Positions 55,943 through 64,000 of a stretch of DNA of 64,000 nucleotides are shown here, piece by piece. Position 1 is the stretch's first letter. Each line of letters starts with the position of its first letter. Below the pieces are notes generated by a model, which worked only from the letters and a program-made list of their open reading frames with translations, did no database searches and was not told where the DNA came from. The DNA lies in contig JAGTWJ010000019.1 of the NCBI GenBank assembly GCA_020064725.1, forward strand, positions 1,364,001 through 1,428,000. Reading direction: 5' to 3'. A program made the translations under genes and the position numbers. The DNA is from Drechslerella dactyloides. Lineage: Eukaryota > Ascomycota > Orbiliomycetes > Orbiliales > Orbiliaceae.

Positions 55943-57335
55943 CTATATGATGAGCTCCTTGGGCTGCTCCCAGGTGAACGACTGGTCGGTGAAATGGCCG
56001 TTCTTGGCGGTCTTGTAGTATTTGGGCTTATCGAGGTCGAGCTCCTTGACGATGACACCGGGTCTCATGTCAAAGTTCTCCTTGATGATCTCAACGAGTT
56101 CCTCAGAGGACCTGTCGCTGGTGCCGTAGGTATCGACAAAGATAGAGAGCGGCTCCGAGACGCCGATGGCGTAGGAGAGCTGGACGAGGGCGCGGCGGCA
56201 CAGGCCGGCCTTGATGAGCGACTTGGCGATCCAGCGGGCGAGGTAGGCGGCGGACCGGTCGACCTTGGAGTAGTCCTTTCCGGAGAAAGCACCACCTCCA
56301 TGGGCGCCGTGGCCACCATAGGTGTCGACAATGATCTTGCGACCGGTGAGACCGGCGTCACCTTGAGGTCCACCGATGACGAAGCGGCCGGAGGGCTGGA
56401 TGTGGAAGACGGTTCTCTCATCGAGATACTTGGCCGGGATGGTCTTCTTGACAATCTTCTCCAGGATCTGCTTCCGCAGGTCGGGGGTAGAGATATCTTC
56501 GCTGTGCTGCGCGGAAACGACGACGGTGTCGACTCTGATCGGGACGAAAGCGCCGTGGTCTTTCTGGTACTCAACGGTGACCTGGGTCTTGGTATCAGGC
56601 CGCAGCCACGGCAGAGAGCCGTCGCGGCGAGCTGCCGACATGGCGGCATTGAGCTTGTGGGAAAGGAGAAGAGAAAGTGGCAGAAGCTCCTCGGTCTCAT
56701 CGGTGGCATAGCCGAACATGATACCTTGGTCACCAGCGCCTAGGTCTTCTAGAGCCTTCTCATAGTGGAGACCCTGGGCGATATCCTTGGACTGCTGCTC
56801 AATGGCAACGAGGACATTGCAAGTCTTGTAGTCGAAGCCCTTTTCGGAGCTGTCATAGCCGATATCCTTGATGGTATCACGAATGATCTTCTGGTAGTCG
56901 AGTCTGGCACCGGTGGTGATCTCGCCAAAGACCATGATCATGCCTGTAAAAGTGCCGTTAGCAGCCGCTGGAGACACTAGCGTGAGAAAAAAAAAGTGGG
57001 AACCAGGATGTTGTCACATACCAGTTTTGGTGGCAGTCTCGCAAGCAACCTTTCCGTAGGCATCCAGTTAGCTCGTTGTGCACATTCCACGGCATGTAGG
57101 GTGTGATTGCAGTCGGTCTGTCCTACCTTCGATGTTGGGTCCTCGGCCAAGCAGGCGTCGAGGATAGCATCCGAGATCTGATCACTGTGGCCAAACGTTA
57201 GCATCCAGGTCGATAGGATTGAGGGAGCATCGGAGCTTACCAGATCTTGTCCGGATGGCCCTCGCCAACGGACTCGGACGTGAATAGGAACGTCTTCTTG
57301 GAGGATCCGTTCAACTGCGTCATTGTGACGGGCAT
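55943..57335 (-). CDS. S-adenosylmethionine synthetase (methionine adenosyltransferase)
   Basis: Cytosolic enzyme making S-adenosylmethionine from methionine and ATP. Exons 57335-57241, 57184-57127, 57049-57022 (28 nt) and 56943-55943 give 393 aa; starting at the second ATG (57323) gives 389 aa, and both are in frame. Motifs: SESVGEGHPDKICDQISDAI (across intron 1), ATKTGMIMVFGEI (across intron 3), the ATP-binding GAGDQGIMFGYA, the P-loop-like GGGAFSGKDYSKVDRSAAY and the C-terminal FTWEQPKEL. Introns cluster at the 5' end. A long pyrimidine-rich tract precedes the start on the coding strand, common in highly expressed fungal genes. Confidence 0.96.
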
Positions 57336-57429
57336 GTGAATGTTCTGCTCGAGAGCGATGAGATAGCGGGAGAGCTAAGTGGATTGAAGTTGCTCGAGGC
57401 CGGACCGAAGCTAACACGGTCGAAAAAAA

Positions 57430-57560
57430 CAAGATCGAATGATAGCGGAGAAATGGGAGGCAAGCAGCGACAGCAGAGAAGAATGAAGAGAAGGAGAAGA
57501 GAGGAGAAGAAAGGAGAAGAAGTAGGAAGAAGAAGAAGCTTAAGAAGAGATTCAACGAGG
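57430..57560 (-). promoter_or_regulatory. Pyrimidine-rich promoter/leader tract of SAM synthetase
   Basis: On the coding strand this 130-bp stretch is almost entirely C and T (purine-rich GAAGAGGAG runs as printed). It lies about 100-230 bp upstream of the start codon, where strongly expressed fungal genes often carry CT tracts near the transcription start. It produces an apparent Leu/Phe/Ser-rich open frame that is not a gene. Confidence 0.5.
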
Positions 57561-59182
57561 GAATTCTGGGGGTGTAGCACAGCACCGGCAGAAAAAAAGT
57601 GCTCTAGCTGCGCTAAGAAAAAAACCCGATCAGGACCGCCGAAAGCCCCAAAAACGCGATAGAAAGACCGAAGCACGAAATGATGCGATTACCCCTGTCC
57701 GGCACTCTGAGAAAAGCTTTTCCCCAGGCGAGAATTAGTCAGGAAGGGTCTCAGAAAGGATTGCGTCGACCTGCTGCATTCTCGCTCGCCTCTCCGAAAG
57801 AGCGACTTTGAGCGCCGCAGTCGCAATGGATGGCCGCCGTTGCCTTTCCGGGCCTAGCCGTTGCCGCTTCAGGCAGGCTGCGATAATTGGCAGATTGCCC
57901 GTATCGAACTAGCTTCAAGGACATCCGGTGCCGAGATGTCCGGACCCTGCGCGTCTTTCGTCCGAGCTCGGATTGCCGGTTTGCTCTCCCAACGTATCAT
58001 CAACAGCCAGCATGCATGCACCAGCTATTGGACAGGAGTCGCAGTTGCGGACACGATGGCATCGAGCCCCCCACAGCGTGTACGACGTCGGTACTCTGGT
58101 GTCGTTGACAGCTGTAGACGTCGACCCACACTCCCGATAGCTGGGTGCGGGATGTACCAGCACCCACGACGGCTCGGTAGAAACGAAACTTGAGGGCTTA
58201 CCAATATCTCAGTCGTCTGGCCATCGATACCAAGGCCTGTCGTCAAATCCAGCTCCCTTATCGCTTCGAATATCCCCAACGGCTACTCCCGGCCCAGGAT
58301 ATCGTCCTGGTCACGTGACCAACATCTCTTTTGAGGAAAAACTGTCTGCTGCCGACGTCGCCAGACCTGCCGATATGCCATCAGGGGACTGGGTATCGAT
58401 GAAGCATTCTGCAGGCTGCTTCAGCCTGATGTACTACGTGTCTTGGGTTTCAAGAAACCATTGGTATCGTCCGCAGCATCGGTTCCCGAGCTACTGACTG
58501 ACGCATAACGGTTGAAGCTCCGTGATCCGTCTTTAGCTTTAGCAAGGCAATGGACCAATATATGCCATACTATTCCCCAACAACCATATTTCCACTCACC
58601 TTCAGTTTTAACGGACCTCCAAGAAATTGCTATAACGCTCAATATGCTCAAGAGGGTCCGGTGGGGAATAGACGGCGACAGCTGTGCCACGACGATCAGT
58701 CCTGTCATAACGAATGCTGGGTTCACAGAACGAAACTGTTGCTCGAAGGTGAAGGCTGTAGTAAGCAATTGAGGAGCTCGTGAACGTTGAGCACCAGTAG
58801 CTGGTTAACAACAACTAGCAGCCTGGACAGCAAGATTACGCAGCCTAGATATCTGTCAACGGCTGATACGCGGCTGGGGCTAGCGGTGCAGGTGTTTACC
58901 CCAGATATGCTTAATTCATGGATACGAGCCTGACATCATCGTGTCGAGACTGTCATCTGACAGCTGGCAACCATGGCCAGTAACAGATTTACTCCAGGAC
59001 CATGTAGATATCCTAGCTGTAACAAAGCCGGCAACAGCCGTACCTGGATACTACCTAGGTATAGAGCTATCAGATTCTAGCATCTCGAAGCTTCACGTTA
59101 CATTTTCGAGTGCCGGATTCTAGCCGACCAGATCCAGAATATCCAACTGCAACATCAAGATAGAATGGCAATATATATACGC

Positions 59183-59532
59183 TTGTCTCGTAAACCAGGC
59201 TGCCTGTACCAAGGCCGGCGAAGATACACACGAGGAAGTTTTAAGATTCATACATATGTATACCGTGCCAAAGAGTGTCGTGTTTAGAATATTGTCTCAA
59301 GATCCGATACACGCTTACAATTTCTTGAGGATAATACCACGTCAATTTGTCTCGCGAACCAGAAGCACGTCGCGACGTCGATGCTCTATCAATACATCGA
59401 ATTGAATACGTCATCTAGCAGGCCAGAACGCGGACTATCATACTTGGCAAACGTTTGAAATCGACACGTCGTTCGACCGAATATGCGGTGACATTATTGT
59501 ATTCTCAATCCACCCGTTCTTCTGGCTCAGCT

Positions 59533-59568
<36 letters not shown>

Positions 59569-59800
59569 AATATATAAATATAGTCTCGCAGCGCCAAACC
59601 ATATAAATGTACATACATGTAATTATGTGCGAACTGCTACATATACATAAGTTTCTAGCTAGGCTCAGACACTTACGAAATTCAATCCTTAGATCTACAG
59701 AGCTAGGTTGTCTCGTGAACCAGACTGCCCTACTTTACCCGGCGAAGAGAGCTAGGACACTTTCAAAAAAATCCCAATCCAAAGTTGAGATTTATCTCGT
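59183..59800 (+). repeat. Cluster of five TGTCTCG-type repeat ends, same orientation
   Basis: Motif copies at 59183 (TTGTCTCGTAAACCAG), 59347 (TTGTCTCGCGAACCAGA), 59582 (AGTCTCGCAGCGCCAAACC), 59708 (TTGTCTCGTGAACCAGAC) and 59792 (TTATCTCGTAAGCCCG). The copies at 59183 and 59708 share further sequence (CTGCC, then CCGGCGAAGA about 15 nt later). No inverted partner end was found nearby, so these may be solo ends or remnants of larger elements. Confidence 0.55.
59533..59568. repeat. Compound (TC)n(TA)n microsatellite
   Basis: A TC run (59533-59547) followed directly by a TA run (59547-59568), then TAAATA-type degenerate units. Confidence 0.9.
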
Positions 59801-60615
59801 AAGCCCGTATAATGTATCTCAACATATCAATAACTAGCAGGCTATAGCACATGTTAAATCCAGAAGTTCCACGTGGCCACCCGCGGCCCGGTGATTCCTC
59901 TCAGATAAGCTTAAGCTCTAACGCCACAAGATCAGTCTTATACTTGCATATCCCTCGAATTCGTCCCGACCTAGCGCTGCCACACTCGAACCTGTAGGCT
60001 GTCCATCTTAAAGCATGCATTAGTTCTTATCTCAAGAATTTACCGCTGTGTTTCGTGTAGTCCAAGTTGGTGAATGACGGTATTGCAGTCTAGCTGAGCT
60101 CTAAGCAAGTTAACAAATCTCTCGCATGAACACGCTTGCAATTCATTAGTCTGGGAGGCAAGTAAGACACAGGCTTGTTATTGCGAAATAGCGGAGCAAG
60201 AAACCCGATTGTCATTGATCATTGTGTACGCAGGTATATGGTGCGTAAGATAACGAGGTCGCGTGTACAATTGTGCATATTGTCGGGCAATCCTGAACGG
60301 ACATCTACGAGGCGAATTACTCGCCCTAAGTTCATGCCCCTACTTAGTAGACAAACTGTACTAGTGTATTAGAAGACCGGTAGTCTGACTTACGTAACAA
60401 GTAGACGTACTCTATAGTCTCACATTTTGTCAAGATAGCAGAGTAAGTAAAGTTGTGTAGTGCCTCAAATTTGCACTTTTGTCGGTCCAGCTCGCATTGA
60501 TATCGATAACGGGAATATTCAGATCACGCGCACAACCACGGACGGGATAGAGACAAAGTCACCCGGTAGACGGGATACTCCCCGAGCCCAAAACATATGG
60601 CACCCGCTGACCAAT

Positions 60616-60634
60616 CCGCACCCGCACCCGCACC
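60616..60634. repeat. (CCGCAC)3 short tandem repeat
   Basis: Three CCGCAC units in gene-poor DNA. Confidence 0.7.
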
Positions 60635-60730
60635 TTGCTCCGCATTTGAGTCCGAGGAATGTTAACGTTATCGCCCGGAGTCTGTCGTCTCTAGAACCGT
60701 ACGGCGGGATACAAAATCGCAGAAAGGCGA

Positions 60731-60751
60731 ATGCAAATGCAAATGCAAATG
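60731..60751. repeat. (ATGCAA)3.5 short tandem repeat
   Basis: Three and a half ATGCAA units, about 100 bp after the CCGCAC repeat. Confidence 0.7.
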
Positions 60752-63363
60752 TCAAACATGCATATGCAAGTGTGCAGGTGGCCTGGCCAAGCTTGCATTC
60801 GCAGACGTCGAATCCTGTCGTCGGCCAGCAGACAGTCGACATCGCCATCAGGGTTCCTTGGCAGATCTCGCTAGCGCGTGACTAAGATCTAAAAGAATGC
60901 AACTTGATTGGCATGTGACAATCGATGCATTCTCTAAGAATACGAGGACGTAAGCTTGAAGATGTTGGTCGACTATTCTCATTGAGTTACCATGCATCAT
61001 CATTAAAGCTGGCTAGACTTTAACGGACAATCTTGATATCAAAGACACCAATCTCTCTACTAAGACATTACAGCTGTGGCGTATCGCCTCCATGTATCTA
61101 CTTGAAAAAATTTCAAGTCGCAAGTCGCAAATACGTAAATAGTTCGCCGATCTTAAGACCTGCTATCCCAACTTGAAGGCCATGGATCGGGTGGCGAACG
61201 ACGCTCGTACTTGGGATGAAATGCATTGAGCGATTGGCACGCCAACTTGTCACACTTTCCCAGATGGCGGACTGATTGCTGCTGCCGAAGTCGAGTTTAC
61301 CCACGGATCAAAACCGCCTCCTACTGGCATACTATGCCTGCAGCCTGGATCTGCATCCACTACTCACTAACTTGACTTCACCAACATTGCATTCCCGTTG
61401 GGCCCGATCGGATTCGCTGTAGCCGGATGCGACTCGCATTCATGGCGGATAATGCGAAATGGTACCTGCCTACCGCGTGTAACAACTGGAAAACCGGAAA
61501 GCTAGAGCTCCTGCTCGGTGCATATTCGGAAAGCGCGGGAGGCTGAAGTTCCTGGCGATGTGCCACACCTACGTCCAATCGCGGGTCATTATACGCTACA
61601 AGCCCCAGGTTGAAGGCCGAGTTTGCGGACCCTCTCGCTGGTCTCGGGGCAGACGCCGAGCCTCTCGCCGCAATTGGCCGTATTTCGACATCTAAGAGAG
61701 ACATCCCGCCTCAATCCGTCCGCGTCCGTGGCTGTATTACAGATCTCGTTTCTGCAACACGGCCATCGGGTAAATATATCAAGTTAGCTGCCTGTCCGCC
61801 TGCTTAAACTCATGGTTCTCCAAGCTGGGGCTGTGACGATAGTCAAAATTCGCACACGATACCCTGGTGATGATTGACGTCGACAATTTGGATTTCGTCA
61901 TGATGGATCAGGGTATAGACCCATGTATGGACTTGGAATGTATAAGTAGCTCATCGAGCAAGGTCAAGGCCAAGGCCTCGACAGGGATCGAAAACCCTGG
62001 CCTAGAGCTCGGAGCTGCGGAGAATTGACTACCCTACGTCCCATTATCGTATCCCGAGTTGCTTGATATGGTAGTACACAAGCACGACAAGCCCGGTTCG
62101 TGGACAAATTACTTGTATAGGTGTTTTTGTCAACTTCGTACGTACTGCAGCCACAAAGAACAGGTGGTAGCCGCCCCGACGGCATGGTATTTCGTTGAAT
62201 CGCATCGCCATAGGCGGCCTACGATCATGATCAGCCCTTCAGAGGCCGGAGGCGCGACTCCCGAGACTTTCCTGCCAACCCGGCGGGTATGTCTATCTCT
62301 GATGAGCGTGTCGAACGGTGCGGAGACGAAGATACGCATCGATATACTATACTGTATCGGTCGTTTGATCTACCTCTCTGATAGATTCATGCATGCGCTC
62401 AGGAGATCGTGTAAAACGGGAAAGGTGTTTTCCTTCTTCCCTTTCCTTTATCGCTCGCATGTGTCCTCGTGGCCAACTGGCCCGGGGAATGAATGGACGA
62501 GTACGTGAGCGAGAAGCAGTAGTACTCGTCGGCCCACGGAAGTTCCGAAGCGAGACCTGTGAAAGAAAAGGCCTAGAGCTCCAAGGAAGTCTGGTCCGCT
62601 TGGTGAGTGAGTTGTGTTCTCGCCGACGAAAAGACAAATCGCCCGGGTACGGTACCGCACCTGCTGAAAAGTATCTGGTCAACGAGGGCTCGCTAGTCAG
62701 TGCAGGTACGATCACGCTATTCGCAGATGACTTGATCGATGACCTCTGCCGTTAAATTAACGGGAGAAAATTTGTGCACGACGGAAGGGAGCGAAGGCTG
62801 CAGACTGACCGGCCGCTGGCTGACAGGCCCCCATTTTCTTGGTTGACGATGGCCGAGCCAGCCACTGAGGAAGCCGGGATCTACGCCAGCCTGCAGGAGC
62901 AACCTGGCAGATAGTAAAATGTACCAACGAGGAACTCATAGCACGGCGCTACCAACCAACTGAACGGGGTAACCTGCAAGAGCAGAGCCATCTCGACCAA
63001 AGCGGCCGAGGCTGCGAGGGAGTCTGGGCGGACGTTGGGGGGTAGTTTGTGGTGGTGTGCATGCAGCGGGTGCGCTGCTGAGTGTGTGCTGTCTCAGCAC
63101 CGTCGTTTAAAGGCCGGCCATGATAAAAGGCCCGTCGACAGCCCGGTCTCATCCGCCAGCCATCACAGCCTTTTTCTCTTTTCCTCAGGATACACTACTC
63201 ATCTTGTTGTTCTATTGCTGATAGAATACACACCTCCTTTCGTTCGACGAGCTGTCCCTACTACTGGAAGGGATCAAGTAATCTAATAATAGTTGTTCGA
63301 TCTTTAAAAACTCCGGATCAGCTGTTGCCTCCCGCAGATATCAGCCTTAAGCTTTCGACTGCC

Positions 63364-63370
63364 TATATAA
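63364..63370 (+). promoter_or_regulatory. TATA-box candidate
   Basis: TATATAA about 130 bp upstream of the start codon at 63500. Confidence 0.4.
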
Positions 63371-63499
63371 TTAAGCTCCGAAACTCTCCTTCAGAGCAAC
63401 TCTCCCGCGACTTCAATTGGCTTTGGCTATTCATCGACTGGTCTGAAGACGCCGTATAAGACTTCCGATTCAATCTTCGTCAGCCTATATATATCCAAA

Positions 63500-64000
63500 A
63501 TGCCGATGTCCATGCCGCAATTCCGATTTCCCTTCACCAAGAAGGCTCAACTGCCGCCAGTATCTACTGAAGACCCGGCATCTACCACCCCTGCTTCCAC
63601 CCCGTCCCTCGAGGACTCAACGCCGCGTTCCCACCGACGGGAGAAGAGCGTCAGCTCAATCGCAATCCTCCCTCGCCGGCCGAGCCGCGAGGAGGATAAC
63701 AATACATACAAACTGAGTGGTCAGTTTAGCCCAGCACTCCCATCCTGGCGATCCGATGGTCGAGAAGTAAACGCTGACTTGATTCTCTTTGCAGTCGTCA
63801 ACGATAGCGGTATTTATCTTCCAGTAAGTCTACCGCTTCATGGTCCGGGGCCCCTGTGCGGATATTTTTAACGTCCGGCAGGGCCGATGGTGCTCCGACT
63901 TGCTTTTTCGGGCACATGCTAATATTTTATGCAATAGCCGTCACCCGTCGAGAAGAAGAGCTTCTGGGGAAAGCGGGAAGCCTCGAGTGCGCCTGCCCAG
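63500..64000 (+). CDS. 5' end of an uncharacterised protein (runs off the window)
   Basis: Three exons fit in phase: 63500-63719, 63795-63823 (29 nt) and 63938 to the window end, giving the first 104 residues. The N-terminus MPMSMPQFRFPFTKKAQ is followed by a Ser/Thr/Pro-rich, probably phosphorylated and disordered stretch with RRPSREE, then a compact run assembled across both introns, NNTYKLSVVNDSGIYLPPSP, and VEKKSFWGKREA. The clean splice phases and the composed motif argue for a real gene. I do not recognise the family, and most of the protein lies outside the window. Confidence 0.7.

Larger units (their letters stand above)
57336..63499. other. Gene-poor region with microsatellites and repeat-end motifs
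   Basis: About 6 kb. After the SAM synthetase promoter I find no frame with family motifs; the longest frames (141-149 codons near 60460 and 62059) are compositionally odd and have no supporting features. It contains a TC/TA microsatellite, short hexanucleotide repeats, and a cluster of repeat-family end motifs at 59183-59800. Confidence 0.5.

Noticed and set aside
55994..56743. 249-codon plus-strand frame
   Set aside because: Exact antisense of the SAM synthetase main exon.
56977..57585. 202-codon minus-strand frame with Leu/Phe-rich start
   Set aside because: Created by the pyrimidine tract upstream of SAM synthetase plus read-through of its introns; not a signal-peptide protein.

Overview
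The window reads as nuclear DNA of a filamentous ascomycete (Pezizomycotina). Genes carry many short introns (about 50-110 nt) with GTAAGT-type donors, CTAAC/CTGAC-type branch points and YAG acceptors. The gene set is fungal: Chd1, Gpn3, an Hst3/4-type sirtuin, Rli1, Prp40, Trs65, an AA9 polysaccharide monooxygenase with a CBM1 tail, NLR-like proteins and a small secreted Y3-like protein. Species or order cannot be fixed from the sequence alone; an Eurotiomycete-like genome is a guess.

Layout. 0-36 kb is a gene-dense, mostly GC-rich block: CHD1 (+), AA9-CBM1 LPMO (-), GPN3 (+), HST3/4 sirtuin (+), nitronate monooxygenase (-), an ankyrin protein with an NLR-type arm but no NACHT (+), an orphan secreted protein (-), RLI1/ABCE1 (-), PRP40 (-), TRS65 (+) and an Mpv17/PMP22 protein (+). 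PRP40 and TRS65 are head to head over about 400 bp. From 36 to 55.9 kb the DNA is AT-richer and gene-poor. It holds a decayed GNAT gene, miniature palindromic elements, a SABATH-type methyltransferase (+), a mitochondrial-looking alpha/beta hydrolase (+), a large PNP-NACHT NLR (-) and a secreted six-cysteine protein (+). S-adenosylmethionine synthetase (-) sits at 56-57.3 kb. Another gene-poor stretch runs to 63.5 kb, where a conserved-looking protein starts and leaves the window.

Functional links. The first half is mainly housekeeping: chromatin (CHD1, sirtuin), RNA polymerase assembly (GPN3), ribosome recycling (RLI1), splicing (PRP40) and vesicle traffic (TRS65). The 41-52 kb block is accessory: a carboxyl-methyltransferase next to a hydrolase (possible make/break pair for a methyl ester or other small metabolite), an immune-type NLR and a secreted putative glycan binder.

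The most unusual signal is a family of very short palindromes whose ends carry a TGTCTCG..CCAGAC-like motif. The clearest copy is 65 bp, nearly all inverted repeat, and is flanked by a perfect 8-bp direct repeat. Two more copies have direct or near-direct flanking repeats, and further motif copies cluster around 59.2-59.8 kb. Exon models below were built by hand from splice signals, reading-frame phase and known family motifs; none was tested against transcripts.
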